NCBI GenBank assembly: GCA_947165675.1
Contig: CAMVBJ010000004.1
Location: 1 to 64,000, forward strand
Direction: 5' to 3'
Source of the DNA: an uncultured Prevotellaceae bacterium
GTDB taxonomy: Bacteria; Bacteroidota; Bacteroidia; Bacteroidales; Muribaculaceae
DNA: 64,000 bases
The notes beneath the pieces were generated by a model. That model was not told the DNA's origin. It did no database searches and worked only from the letters and a program-made list of their open reading frames with translations. The first letter of the stretch is position 1. Every line of letters starts with the position of its first letter. Of the stretch, positions 45,201 through 54,433 are shown piece after piece. A program made the translations under genes and the position numbers.

Positions 45201-45753
45201 TCCTGGAAACTGCATCCAATTCATTCTCATGATAGAAGTAGCTGAGGCAGGTGAAATAGTCAACAGGATTGGTCGGAACGACAGCCTCGGCAGTTGAGAC
45301 ACTCAACTCGCTGCCGCTCTCCTCGGTCAAGAAATAGCAGCCTTCTAATGAATAGGGGTTGAATACACGGGTAAAACGCGGAGAGGTGTTGCCACCAGTC
45401 AACGAGAGCTGTGTATGACCCTTGCCATAGAAACAGATCTTGTTGTGGGTACGCAGGACGGGGACAGGCTTCAGGTCATCCACGATATCGTTTTCATCCA
45501 GTTTCTCGTTGATGAGGAAACCGCCATTTCCATATATCCTGACACGGTCGGGATTGGAGAATCCCATCGACTGCAACTCGTCGTATGTAAGCTCATAGAC
45601 TCCATTGTCCGTAATAGCAATCTTCACCCACTTTCCCGTCGCCAACTTGGATTGTGGCGTAAAGAAAGAGGCATCAAATGCTTGAGCCATGCCAGTGCAT
45701 AACAGCACTGACATGGCCACTGTAACCATTTGTAAAATAGTCAGTTTGCGCAT
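42286..45753 (-). CDS. PorU-like C25 peptidase, paralog 1 of a tandem array
   Basis: 1155 aa with a signal peptide ending near MAQA. The N-terminal domain starts with QSKLATGKWVKIAI and YGNGG motifs of the PorU family. The C25 (gingipain-like) peptidase domain lies at about residues 410-770, with catalytic H660 (YVGHAGS) and C694 (TSCCNVAHFD). Beta-sandwich domains follow, ending with PAGLYRYYGTYVDGEIYGG and DLIVLDP. PorU is the T9SS sortase that cuts C-terminal signals from cargo and joins A-LPS; whether this paralog is a sortase or an ordinary secreted protease is not known. It is the most diverged of three close paralogs and lies 14 nt downstream of paralog 2, so both are probably one operon. 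Confidence 0.87.
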   Translation of the reverse strand: MRKLTILQMVTVAMSVLLCTGMAQAFDASFFTPQSKLATGKWVKIAITDNGVYELTYDELQSMGFSNPDRVRIYGNGGFLINEKLDENDIVDDLKPVPVLRTHNKICFYGKGHTQLSLTGGNTSPRFTRVFNPYSLEGCYFLTEESGSELSVSTAEAVVPTNPVDYFTCLSYFYHENELDAVSRTGRDMLGEDIRLNKVRINFTVPDIADSSIMVNTVAAVANKSSLTYVGAVINCGNAIDTVPYSSLQSRVNKVGDYDYYFTASPYAKVKLRRLTDRGYFEPFLTFGTGSSPDLTLARLDYVILTYSRSNVVREQYDSQLLMGYGRILGNERFKLPNAASTTVVWSITNPSNPVSIPLVKYNDHQVQGYYFSAKNEMNGLFIAFDPAKKLKKITSYEPVENQNLHALQTPELLIITDKMYHEQAERVAALHRAVDGIDVTVVDQDKVFNEFSSGVRDAMGYRLLCKMLYDRNPDKFKNLLLFGHGNLDNRGITGPLAGSLLTYQTINSSNEDFSYTSDDFYGMLADKSGSNIASDKLSIGVGRMTCSTMDEAVNDVDKLVEYYANPDYGVWRNNAMVFTDDSRGNKGEFTFQGEGYRNQIDNEQSTGMQVTAVHGVLYPRSSEEAYASGGISNMPATVAKDQLTHTFKSGVYFGTYVGHAGSIGFTKSIDMWNNRDVMSTSYQHLPILYTSCCNVAHFDYGRHGIAELMFHKRDGGAIALITASRMVLSGDNDALTTRFIRKMFGYHDSGKMLTLGEALRLAKLEMGYTNFNKMKFFLLGDPAIKINYPVTRFKITKVMGVDMSDSTATARLHPLQRFPVEAQVVDENGALDKTFNGDATMTLYDKNEVFCSISNTSMGALVTRDIMTNRAKLGEVTGRVVNGIFKGSMIVPMEVKASNENVLLRVYAHQDNTSVMVNGFNDKLVMKPYYEGVAVNDTQAPVIDAMYINDQATFTDGAVVGAKSMVYITARDNEAINLQSNSVTNGLNLMLDGGNTSYSDIDCYVTAGADGKSISVKYPLSDIAEGLHTLTFTVTDLKGQRASRTITFMVGQKGGSTLVADKLPVYRGETVNFDVESTVKGNPEYVVRVTDAVGKLVWKTHTSTFPVAWNLTDNQGQQVPAGLYRYYGTYVDGEIYGGTPINDLIVLDPIKTAN

Positions 45754-45767
45754 ATTTCAATAGTACT

Positions 45768-48700
45768 TTATTTCGCAGCGATCTTGACTGGGTCAAGAAC
45801 GATAAGCTTCTTGATGGGTGTTCCACCATAGTTAGTCCCATTGCTGTAGGTACCGAAGTAGCGGTACAATCCAGCGGGCACTTTCTTGCCATTCATGTCC
45901 TTCATGTCCCAGGTCACGGGGAAGCTATCGGTGGTCGTCATCCACATGAGCTTGCCCGTCGCGTCGGTCACACGGACAGTAAACGTGCCATTTCCACCCT
46001 TACTGGACTCCATGTCAAAGTTCACCACATCGTTAACATAGGCGGGAATCTTATCAGCGACAAGATTGGCCGTGGACACTTGTCCCACGATGAAGGTGAT
46101 CGTGCGGGTGGCGCTATGACCCAACATGTCATAGACTGTGAAAGTGAGTGTGTGCTGACCCTCGGTGAGGTTGGACAGCGGGAACTCTACATTGACAGCT
46201 TTGCCACCATCGGCTGGAGAAGCAAAGCAACTTACCTCGCCATAGGACACCTTGCCACCATCAAGCAACAGCGTCATGTCCTTGTCAACTGAATTGTCTT
46301 GCAGGTTGATGCCCTCGTCATCGGTAGCGCTGATGTAGAGTATCGCATCGGGAGCGACAATGGCACCGTTGACAAAAGTCGTCTCGTCATTGATGAACAT
46401 GGAGTTGATGACGGGTGCGTTATTGTCGTTGATAGCCTCATTCTCATCATAGGGCAGCATGGTAATCTGCTTGGTGAAGCCATTGACCATGTCGGTGCTA
46501 TTGTCCTTGTGAGCATAGACACGCAACAGAACAGTCTCATTGCTTGCTTCGGGCGACTTGGGAGCAATCATCTGACCCCTGAACACACCATTGACGACAC
46601 GGCCGTCAATCTCGGCGAGCTTCTCACGGTCGGTATAGATATTGCGATCCTGATTGACATTCAATTCAGGAATGTTCTCGTTAAGTTTCACAAACAAGTC
46701 CTCTTTGTCATAGAGGGTAACGGTTGCATCACCATTGAAGCCGGTATCAAGGTTACCATTGGCATCATAGACACAGGCCTCGATATCAAACTTCATCAAG
46801 GGACTAATCTGAGCCATTGCCGAAGGGCTGGTCATGTTAGTCGTGTTCACCTTGGTAATATTGAATCGTGACACAGGATAGTTAATCTTCATGGCGGGAT
46901 CACCAAGCAGGAAGAATGACATCTTGTTGTAATTACTGGGAGAATTCTCTTCAGGGAAAGTGTGCTTGCACTGCACATAGGCCTCGCCCAAGGTCGGCAT
47001 CCTGCCCTGAGTAGCATTGCTGAACAAGGCATTGATAAAGTAACGGTTGATCATATCATTACCATCGGAATACACCATGCGTGATGTCGTCAACAAGGCA
47101 ATCGCGCCACCGTCCCTCTTGTGGAACATGTGGTCGGCAACTCCACGCAAATCGCTGTCATAGCGGGCTACATCACAGCAAGCCGTCGAGAGGATGGGGA
47201 GATGAGGCATGCTCGTGTTGAACACATCGATGGACGTCCACATGTTATTATACTTGGTAAATCCGGTAGTTCCTGCATGGCCCACATAGGTGGCAAAGAA
47301 GACACCGCTCTTGAAGAGTTCGGACAACTTGTGCTTGCCACCAGTTGCTTCCTTACGATCCATTGTCACATTGGGCTGAGTAGTGGAACGGGGATACATC
47401 GAGTTATGCACCGTGTTAACATGCATGCCTGTCAACAACTCATTGTCAATCTGGTTCTTGTAGCCCTCACCATGGAACATGTAACGGCCACTCTCGGGAG
47501 TGTCAGAGAACACCAGGGTCCTGTTGCGCCACACGCCATAGTCGGGATTGAGATAGTATTCAATAAACTTATCCACATCGCTCTTGGCCTCGTCAGCATC
47601 AACACAAGTGAAGCGTCCCACACCGATCGTCAATTTATCGGTCGACAAATTGGCACCAGAATTATCACCAAGGATGGCAAAGAAGTCATCGGAAGTGTAA
47701 GACTTATCGGCCATATTGCTGACGTCGGTCTGATAAGTTACCAAGCAACCTGGATGATCACCGAACATGCCTCGGTTATCAATAGTTCCTGTTCCAAAAA
47801 GCAACAAATACTTGAACTTGGACGGGTTGCGGTCATAAAGCATCTTGCAGAGGAGTCGATAAGCCATCGGATCCCGGGTGCCACTTGAGAACTCATTGAA
47901 GATCTCTTGCTGATCGACAACAGTCACGTCAAGGCCATCGTGGTTACGGTGAACATCGGCAAGTCGCTCGGCCTGCTCATGGAAGATGGGATCAGTGATG
48001 ATGAGCATGTGAGGAGTCTGCAAGGCATGCAGATTCTGGTTGGCTACGGGCTCAAAGTTGGTGATTTTCTTCAACGTTTTAGCCGGGTCGAATGCAACGT
48101 ACAGCGCGGAACTCGAAGCAGTTGCAAAGAACGAATAGCCCTGACCCGTCGCATCGTTATAGGAGTCGAGAGGCATATTCATGGGAGTATAAGGATCGGT
48201 GATAAGCCAAACCCTGGTGGTTGCAGTGGCATTGGGCAACATGAAGCGGTCATTAGCCTTGGGCAACGCAAATGCCATTAAGGTCTGGTTATCGTTTGAT
48301 TCCTTGATAATATTGCGACGCTTATAGGTCAGGATAAAGTAGTCCAGGCGAGCCATTAAGGTCGAGAATTTGTTATCGTTCGTGGTTATAATCGGTTCAA
48401 ACTTACCGTGTTCGCTGGGGTGTGTGAGCTTGAGGTAACCATAAGGAGAAGCCGTGGAGTACACAGCTTCCTCATACAGAGAGGTATTGTCGAGACGAGA
48501 GAGATTGGAAGCATAAACTGTAGTATCGGTAGCGCCACCACTATGGATAACAGCATTGACAAATCCATATCCATCCTTAGTATCGGCTGTAATCGTAGTG
48601 TAAACATTCAATGTGCTGTCAGCCAGGTCGGGCAATTCATAATCGATGAATAGTTTCTCGCTATTGAAGTCCTCGCCCAGCATGTCTTTACCTGTACCAG

Positions 48701-49244
48701 AATAGGACTTCAGTTCCCTCTCATGGTAAGCAAAGTTGTAGCTTATCGGCCTGTCAACATAACTACTTACAATCAAGTGTGGCTTGTTAGTGATCTGTTT
48801 CTCGGTAGAGCCCTCCTCGGTCAAGAAATAGTAGCCCTCAAGAGAATATGCATTGAAGTCACGCTTGAAGTAAGGCTTGGTCTGATAATTGGTAAAAGTA
48901 AAACGAACAGGACCATTTCCATAGAAACAAATCTTGTTCCCGATACGCATCACCGGCACTGGAGTCAAGTCATCAGGCGCTGAGCCATTAAGGATTTCGT
49001 TCATGCGTGAACCGCCGAATCCATACAGTCTAACTGTAGCAGGATTGTTAAATCCCATCTGGTGCAATTCATCATAGGTAATCTCATAGACTCCGGTCTC
49101 TGGGATGGAAATCTTCACCCACTTACCTGTAGCAAGTTTTGACTGGGTAGTAAAGTGAGACACATCAAACGCACTTGCATTACCCATGCCGAACAAGAGC
49201 ATGATTGCGGTGCAGGCCACTTGTAATATCATTAATTTGCGCAT
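45768..49244 (-). CDS. PorU-like C25 peptidase, paralog 2 of a tandem array
   Basis: 1158 aa, signal peptide MRKLMILQVACTAIMLLFGM to NASA. Same plan as its neighbours: N-terminal PorU-like domain (QSKLATGKWVKISIPETGVY), C25 peptidase domain with H656 (YVGHAGTTGF) and C690 (TACCDVARYD), KRDGGAIALLTTSRMV, then beta-sandwich domains and a C-terminus with GLYRYFGTYSNGTNYGGTPI. The last third is strongly alike to paralog 3, visibly more than the first half. A promoter with TTG-N19-TATTTTTG lies before it, and paralog 1 follows after 14 nt. Confidence 0.87.
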   Translation of the reverse strand: MRKLMILQVACTAIMLLFGMGNASAFDVSHFTTQSKLATGKWVKISIPETGVYEITYDELHQMGFNNPATVRLYGFGGSRMNEILNGSAPDDLTPVPVMRIGNKICFYGNGPVRFTFTNYQTKPYFKRDFNAYSLEGYYFLTEEGSTEKQITNKPHLIVSSYVDRPISYNFAYHERELKSYSGTGKDMLGEDFNSEKLFIDYELPDLADSTLNVYTTITADTKDGYGFVNAVIHSGGATDTTVYASNLSRLDNTSLYEEAVYSTASPYGYLKLTHPSEHGKFEPIITTNDNKFSTLMARLDYFILTYKRRNIIKESNDNQTLMAFALPKANDRFMLPNATATTRVWLITDPYTPMNMPLDSYNDATGQGYSFFATASSSALYVAFDPAKTLKKITNFEPVANQNLHALQTPHMLIITDPIFHEQAERLADVHRNHDGLDVTVVDQQEIFNEFSSGTRDPMAYRLLCKMLYDRNPSKFKYLLLFGTGTIDNRGMFGDHPGCLVTYQTDVSNMADKSYTSDDFFAILGDNSGANLSTDKLTIGVGRFTCVDADEAKSDVDKFIEYYLNPDYGVWRNRTLVFSDTPESGRYMFHGEGYKNQIDNELLTGMHVNTVHNSMYPRSTTQPNVTMDRKEATGGKHKLSELFKSGVFFATYVGHAGTTGFTKYNNMWTSIDVFNTSMPHLPILSTACCDVARYDSDLRGVADHMFHKRDGGAIALLTTSRMVYSDGNDMINRYFINALFSNATQGRMPTLGEAYVQCKHTFPEENSPSNYNKMSFFLLGDPAMKINYPVSRFNITKVNTTNMTSPSAMAQISPLMKFDIEACVYDANGNLDTGFNGDATVTLYDKEDLFVKLNENIPELNVNQDRNIYTDREKLAEIDGRVVNGVFRGQMIAPKSPEASNETVLLRVYAHKDNSTDMVNGFTKQITMLPYDENEAINDNNAPVINSMFINDETTFVNGAIVAPDAILYISATDDEGINLQDNSVDKDMTLLLDGGKVSYGEVSCFASPADGGKAVNVEFPLSNLTEGQHTLTFTVYDMLGHSATRTITFIVGQVSTANLVADKIPAYVNDVVNFDMESSKGGNGTFTVRVTDATGKLMWMTTTDSFPVTWDMKDMNGKKVPAGLYRYFGTYSNGTNYGGTPIKKLIVLDPVKIAAK

Positions 49245-49319
49245 ATCGATAATATTTTTGATGTTTCATTCGCTAACAACAACAACACTTAACGAGCGAT
49301 TGTTGTCATCTATTGCCGA

Positions 49320-49349
49320 CAAAAATAATAAAAGTTTTTGGACTGACAA
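49320..49349 (-). promoter_or_regulatory. Promoter of the paralog 2-paralog 1 operon
   Basis: On the minus strand TTG (49347-49349) is followed after 19 nt by TATTTTTG (49320-49327), about 76 nt before the start codon. Confidence 0.6.
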
Positions 49350-49410
49350 ACACCCGTATCAAAGTTTTTTGCTAACGGCATAAATCTACTGACTACAAGG
49401 ATAAAAGACA

Positions 49411-49445
49411 TCGCGCGGATAGACCCTCGATGGTCCTCCGCGCGA
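49411..49445 (-). terminator. GC-rich hairpin after paralog 3
   Basis: TCGCGCGGA (49411-49419) pairs with TCCGCGCGA (49437-49445), with a further GACC/GGTC pairing inside. It lies about 35 nt past the paralog 3 stop. Confidence 0.65.
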
Positions 49446-49480
49446 CACGTTTTCCTAATCGGCATCCAGTGCCGTGATCA

Positions 49481-52400
49481 TCACCTCGCAGCCGTCTTGA
49501 CAGGGTCAAGAACAATGAGCTTGTTGATGGGCGTGCCACCGTAGTTCGTACCGTTGCTATAAGTGCCGAAGTAGCGGTAAAGTCCAGCAGGAACGGTATT
49601 ACCTTCCATGTCCTTGAAGTCCCAAGTCACGGGGAAGCTGCTGGTATTCGTCATCCACATGAGCTTGCCAGTAGCGTCGGTCACACGAACAACATAATTG
49701 GTGTTGGAGCCGTTGTCTGAATCCAAATCGAAGTTCACGACATCGTTCACATAGGCTGGCAGCTTGTCTGCCACGAGATTAACAGACGACACTTGGCCCA
49801 CGATGAAAGTAATCGTGCGGGTGGCGCTATTGCCCAACAGGTCATAGACGGTGAACGTGAGCGTGTGCTGACCTTCAGTGAGATTGACCAGCGGGAACAC
49901 GATATTCACCGACTTGCCACCATCGGCTGGGGTTGCAAATCCGCCGATCTCTCCATAGGAGACCTTTCCGCCATCGAGCAACAGGGTCATGTCCTTATCA
50001 ATAGAGTTGGACTGCATGCTGATACCCTGGTCATCGTTGGCGCAAATATAGAGCATAGCATCAGGGGCAACATAAGCTCCGTTGACAAAGGTCGTCTCAT
50101 CATTGATGAACATGGAGTTGATAACGGGAGCGGTATCGTCGTCGATGGCATTTTCCTCATCAAACGGGAGCATCGTTATCTGCTTGGTAAATCCGTTGAC
50201 CATGATGTCGCTATTATCCTGATGGGCATAGACACGCAGCAGGACTGACTCATCACTCGCCTCGGGGACTTTAGGAGCAATCATCTGACCCCTAAACACG
50301 CCATTAACAACGCGACCATCAACCTCGGCGAGCTTCTCGCGATCGGTAAAGATATCACGGTCCACCTTGATGCCGTTCACATAGTCATCCATTGTGACAA
50401 ACAGATCCTGCTTGTCGTAGAGGGTAACCGTTGCATCGCCATTGAATCCCGCATCGAGATTTCCATTGTCATCAAGCACCTGGGCCTCAATGTCAAACTT
50501 CATCAAGGGGCTGATCTGTGCGACCGTGTTGGTGTCGGTCATGTCAGCAGAGTTTATCTTGGTGATATTGAAACGCGAAACGGGATAGTTGATCTTAATG
50601 GCCGGGTCACCAAGGATAAAGAACGAAAGTTTGTTGGTCTCAGCACTGGTAAAGGCCAACTTACTGTTCTTGTAAGCCTCGCCCAGGGTCACCATCTTGC
50701 CTTGAGTAGCATTACTGAAAAAGGCATTGATGAAGTTGGTGTTCATCTTGTCGTTGTTGTAACCAAACACCATGCGAGAAGTGGTCAACAATGCGATGGC
50801 TCCACCGTCACGCTTGTGGAACATGACCTCGGCCACACCACGCCTGTCACCATCATAATGGGCGACGTCACAGCACGATGTTGACAAGATGGGCAAGTGA
50901 TTCATCGACGTATTGAGCACATCGACAGAATTCCACATGTTGTTATACTTGGTGAAGCCGATAGAACCAGCATGACCCACATAGGTGCCAAAGTACACTC
51001 CAGACTTGAAAATATTGGAAAGTTTCTTCTTGGCCACCGAAGCCGTCTTGCGCTCGAAGACGACATTGGGCTGCTCGGTCGAGCGTGGATACATCGAGTT
51101 GTGTACCGTGTTGACATGCATACCCGTCAACAATGCATTGTCGATCTGATTCTTGTAACCTTCTCCCTCATACATGAATTCACCTTCATCGGGCGAGTCT
51201 GAGAACACCAGTGTATTATTACGCCAGACGCCATAGTCTGGATTACTGTAGTACTCGACAAGCTTATCCACATCACTCTTGGCCTCGGCAAGGTTATTGC
51301 TGGGGATGCGTCCTACGCCAATCGAGAGCCTCTCGGCCGAAATGTTGGAACCAGAATTCTCGGCCAGGAAACCAAAGAAGTCATCGGTTGTGTAGGAATA
51401 ATCATCATAATTGCTGTTATCGCTCTGGTAAGTGAGCAAGTGACCCACATGTTCACCCAGGATCTCACGATTATCAAACGAGCCAGGTCCCATGAGCAAC
51501 AAGTTCTTGAACTTCTCGGGATTGCGGTCGTAGAGCATCTTGCAGAACAAGCGGTAACCCATCACATCACGAGTGCCACTGGAGAACTCATTGAACACCT
51601 GGTCCTGGTCAACAACAAGCACATCAATGCCATCAATAGCACGGTGCAAGTCGGCTATACGCTCAGCCTGCTCATAGAAGAGCTTATCGGTCAGGATGAG
51701 CAGCTCGGGAGTCTCCATGCCATGCAGGTTCTGGTTAGGAACATCCTCAAACTTAGAAATCTTCTTCAACGTCTTGGCAGGATCAAAGGCCACATAGATG
51801 GAGTAGCTTGATGCGCTGGTAAAAAACGAATATCCGCTGCCACTGCCGTCGCTATAGGGGTCGAGGTGCATCATCAAGGGTGAATAGGGATCATTGATGA
51901 GCCATACCATGGTGCTTGACGAAGCTCCCGGAAGCATGTAACGCTCGTTACCCTTAGGCTTGGCATAGGCCATGATCATCTGGTTGCCATCTTCCTCGTT
52001 AAGGACGTTATCATGGGTGTAGGTAACGATAAAGTAGTCGAGACGAGAAAAATCGACCGTGGACTCACATGTCACCATCGGTTCAAACTGACAGTGCTCG
52101 CTGGGATGCGACAGTTTCAACTGGCCATAGGGCGATGCGTAATTGTATAGCACATGAACTGTGGGAGCATAGATGCGAGACGAGCTTGCTGTATAGGCGG
52201 TCGTGTCACTCGCGCCATCGCTGTGAACCACAGCCTTGGCATAGGCTACACTATTGGGGTAAGCAGCAATCGTCGTATGAACGACTATAGTACTGTCGGC
52301 AATGCGGGGAAGATCAAAATCAATCTTCAAGCTACCGTTGACAAAGTTCTCGCCCAACAAGTCCTTGCCCGAATTGCTTATGGATGACATTTCCTTCTCG

Positions 52401-52924
52401 TGATGGATAAAGCCCAGACTGGAAGTCTTGTCCACATAGTTGGTCACATTGACCTGGGTCTTGTAAGACACCTGTTTCTCGGTTCCACCCTCATCGGTCA
52501 AGAAATAGCAGCCCACCTGGGAATAAGGATTAAATTCCCTGGTAAAATGAGGAGTGGTCGTGTAATTGGCCAGAGAATAACGAACGGGGCCATTGCCATA
52601 GAAACAAATCTTGTCGTTGGCGCGAACCACGGCCACAGGAAGCAAATCATCGGTCGGTTTGCCCGTCATGACCTCGCTAATGCGATAACCACCGCGTCCA
52701 TAGAGTCTTACAGACGATGGGTCGTTAAATCCCATCTCACGCAACTCGTCGTAGGTGATCTCATAGATACCGCTCTCGGGGATAGAAATCTTCACCCACT
52801 TCCCCTTAGAGAGCTTGGACTGTGTCGTGTAACTGGAAACATTAAACGAACTGGCGTAGGATGTGCCGATGAACATCATCACGACAGCGCATAACAGTAA
52901 TCTGATTTTTCTAAGACTGATCAT
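49481..52924 (-). CDS. PorU-like C25 peptidase, paralog 3 of a tandem array
   Basis: 1147 aa with a signal peptide ending near SYAS. N-terminal PorU-like segment QSKLSKGKWVKISIPESGIY and YGRGGYRI; C25 peptidase domain with H651 (YVGHAGS) and C685 (TSCCDVAHYD); KRDGGAIALLTTSRMV; then C-terminal beta domains and RYFGTYSNGTNYGGTPI, NKLIVLDPVK. A classical T9SS C-terminal domain is not clearly recognised. The gene is separated from paralog 2 by 236 nt with a terminator and a new promoter, so the array is at least two transcription units. The unbroken frame and preserved His/Cys pair argue for function. Confidence 0.87.
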   Translation of the reverse strand: MISLRKIRLLLCAVVMMFIGTSYASSFNVSSYTTQSKLSKGKWVKISIPESGIYEITYDELREMGFNDPSSVRLYGRGGYRISEVMTGKPTDDLLPVAVVRANDKICFYGNGPVRYSLANYTTTPHFTREFNPYSQVGCYFLTDEGGTEKQVSYKTQVNVTNYVDKTSSLGFIHHEKEMSSISNSGKDLLGENFVNGSLKIDFDLPRIADSTIVVHTTIAAYPNSVAYAKAVVHSDGASDTTAYTASSSRIYAPTVHVLYNYASPYGQLKLSHPSEHCQFEPMVTCESTVDFSRLDYFIVTYTHDNVLNEEDGNQMIMAYAKPKGNERYMLPGASSSTMVWLINDPYSPLMMHLDPYSDGSGSGYSFFTSASSYSIYVAFDPAKTLKKISKFEDVPNQNLHGMETPELLILTDKLFYEQAERIADLHRAIDGIDVLVVDQDQVFNEFSSGTRDVMGYRLFCKMLYDRNPEKFKNLLLMGPGSFDNREILGEHVGHLLTYQSDNSNYDDYSYTTDDFFGFLAENSGSNISAERLSIGVGRIPSNNLAEAKSDVDKLVEYYSNPDYGVWRNNTLVFSDSPDEGEFMYEGEGYKNQIDNALLTGMHVNTVHNSMYPRSTEQPNVVFERKTASVAKKKLSNIFKSGVYFGTYVGHAGSIGFTKYNNMWNSVDVLNTSMNHLPILSTSCCDVAHYDGDRRGVAEVMFHKRDGGAIALLTTSRMVFGYNNDKMNTNFINAFFSNATQGKMVTLGEAYKNSKLAFTSAETNKLSFFILGDPAIKINYPVSRFNITKINSADMTDTNTVAQISPLMKFDIEAQVLDDNGNLDAGFNGDATVTLYDKQDLFVTMDDYVNGIKVDRDIFTDREKLAEVDGRVVNGVFRGQMIAPKVPEASDESVLLRVYAHQDNSDIMVNGFTKQITMLPFDEENAIDDDTAPVINSMFINDETTFVNGAYVAPDAMLYICANDDQGISMQSNSIDKDMTLLLDGGKVSYGEIGGFATPADGGKSVNIVFPLVNLTEGQHTLTFTVYDLLGNSATRTITFIVGQVSSVNLVADKLPAYVNDVVNFDLDSDNGSNTNYVVRVTDATGKLMWMTNTSSFPVTWDFKDMEGNTVPAGLYRYFGTYSNGTNYGGTPINKLIVLDPVKTAAR

Positions 52925-52971
52925 ATCTTTATAATTGTTAGTTTCTTTAATTCGTCCTTTTTCAGCTACGA

Positions 52972-53547
52972 TTATAATTTTACTTTCACATCAAGCACCT
53001 GCCTGCCGTCGATACTTGCGGTGAGGTGGTTACCAGCAGCCAACAGGTGTCCCTCGGCCACGTCGCCCGTCAATATCAAGTCGCCCATCTTGATGCTGCA
53101 ACGTGTACTGACCGCAGCCAGTAGTTCATCAACAGGTTGACTCATATCAGCCAGACAACAGCTCGACACCTCGTTGCCATCAACCATCGCTTGAACAGTG
53201 GCATGGATGGGTGCCTCAAGTGATGCTTTTTCCACCCAGTCCCCCAAGATCAGGGCGCCATCAAAGGCCCTGTCCAGCACCTTAATGCGATCATCGTTGC
53301 TCTCGATGGCTCTCACTGTAAATCCAGCTGTAAACGCATCCCAGTAGCGATAGGCAAACTTGGGAGCAATGCACTTGCCCAAGCGTCCAGTGCGCACTAC
53401 AAGGGTAGGAGTGGCCACAAAGGCTTGCGCAAAGTCTGGCAAGAAGAAAGGCCTGCCCGTGAACAAGATGGAAGAGTCCGCCATCAGATAGGCTTGGGGA
53501 ACAGTCTTTCCTCCGTCATAATTTCCAGTGAAACCTACAATCTTCAT
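52972..53547 (-). CDS. Fumarylacetoacetate hydrolase (FAH) family protein
   Basis: 191 aa, somewhat shorter than typical FAH proteins, cytoplasmic. GKCIAPKFAYRYWDAFTAGF, IKMGDLILTG near the C-terminus and the closing ASIDGRQVLDVKVKL recall the FAH fold, used by hydrolases, decarboxylases and hydratases acting on 2-oxoacid-like substrates. The classical metal-binding E-x-E pattern is not obvious, so activity is doubtful and the assignment rests on general resemblance. It lies between the PorU-like array and rex on the same strand, 42 nt after rex. Confidence 0.65.
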   Translation of the reverse strand: MKIVGFTGNYDGGKTVPQAYLMADSSILFTGRPFFLPDFAQAFVATPTLVVRTGRLGKCIAPKFAYRYWDAFTAGFTVRAIESNDDRIKVLDRAFDGALILGDWVEKASLEAPIHATVQAMVDGNEVSSCCLADMSQPVDELLAAVSTRCSIKMGDLILTGDVAEGHLLAAGNHLTASIDGRQVLDVKVKL

Positions 53548-53589
53548 TTCCTTATAGCAGAGCGTTACTCACTTTTAAACTTTTTCCGA

Positions 53590-54240
53590 TCACTTCTGAT
53601 CATTCCCATGCATGCGGTTATATATGATAGCCAGGTGGGCATAGATAGAAGTGTTAGCAATAACCACATCATCAGAGGCCTTGATGCGAATGGGCGTAAA
53701 GTTCCACAGGGCGGTCATACCACTGGCAATGGCCAGCTCGGCGGTCTGCTGCGCACGCTCGACAGGCACGGTCAGGATAGCAATGGACACATCATGGGTG
53801 CGCCGCCAACTTGCCAACTGGTTGATGTCATAGACAGGGACGCCACCGACACACTGCCCAATCACTTCGTCACGGACGTCAAAACCCGCCACGATATTCA
53901 AGCCATAGTTCTCCAGACCATGATCCTGCATCAGCGCTGTACCCAGGCTGCCGGTTCCAATGACGACAGCATTGTGGTGCCTGTTGAAGCCCAAGAAGTC
54001 CTCAAGTTCGGTCACAAGGCTCCTCACCTCATAGCCGATGCGAGTCTTACCACGGATGTTGAGAAAGGACAAATCCTTAGCAATCTGTGAAGATTGCACG
54101 TTGAGCTCCTTGGATATCTGGGTCGATGACACATACTCGATATGCAAGTTGTCAAGCATGCGCACATAGGACAAATACCATGGCAAGCGCCTAATTGTAG
54201 GCTCTGGAAGGATTGCCCGATTCTCATTATTCCTGGTCAT
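53590..54240 (-). CDS. rex: Redox-sensing transcriptional repressor Rex
   Basis: 216 aa from the ATG at 54240; the frame opens seven codons earlier. Rex senses the NADH/NAD+ ratio: an N-terminal winged helix (PEPTIRRLPWYLSYVRMLDN, SSTQISKELNVQSSQIAKDL) binds DNA when the Rossmann domain (VVIGTGSLGTAL) is NAD+-bound. Both parts are complete, as is the C-terminal domain-swap helix (NTSIYAHLAIIYNRM). It has its own -7 box. Fermentation and electron-transfer genes are usual targets in anaerobes; which ones here cannot be seen. Confidence 0.96.
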   Translation of the reverse strand: MTRNNENRAILPEPTIRRLPWYLSYVRMLDNLHIEYVSSTQISKELNVQSSQIAKDLSFLNIRGKTRIGYEVRSLVTELEDFLGFNRHHNAVVIGTGSLGTALMQDHGLENYGLNIVAGFDVRDEVIGQCVGGVPVYDINQLASWRRTHDVSIAILTVPVERAQQTAELAIASGMTALWNFTPIRIKASDDVVIANTSIYAHLAIIYNRMHGNDQK

Positions 54241-54269
54241 ACTTATCGTAAAATGATGCAATTAACTTA

Positions 54270-54297
54270 CAAAGTTAGCTTATTTTTCCATTCCCAA
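54270..54297 (-). promoter_or_regulatory. Promoter of rex
   Basis: On the minus strand TAACTTTG (54270-54277) with TTG at 54295-54297; the 17-nt spacing is a little short. It lies about 30 nt before the start codon. Confidence 0.5.
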
Positions 54298-54377
54298 GGT
54301 CATTCATCGTGATTTTTCATTGAAAACAGTGGGATTTTAACAATTCTTATCGGTTTGCGCTTCAATGACATAACGAG

Positions 54378-54412
54378 CTGCCAGCGCCAAGCATGAAGCT
54401 TGATGCTGGCAG
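54378..54412 (-). terminator. Hairpin after the canonical porU gene
   Basis: CTGCCAGC (54378-54385) pairs with GCTGGCAG (54405-54412), and CAAGC/GCTTG pairs inside. Stem is strong but no T run follows on the minus strand. Confidence 0.6.
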
Positions 54413-54433
54413 TGAATGTGATACTAATAAAAA

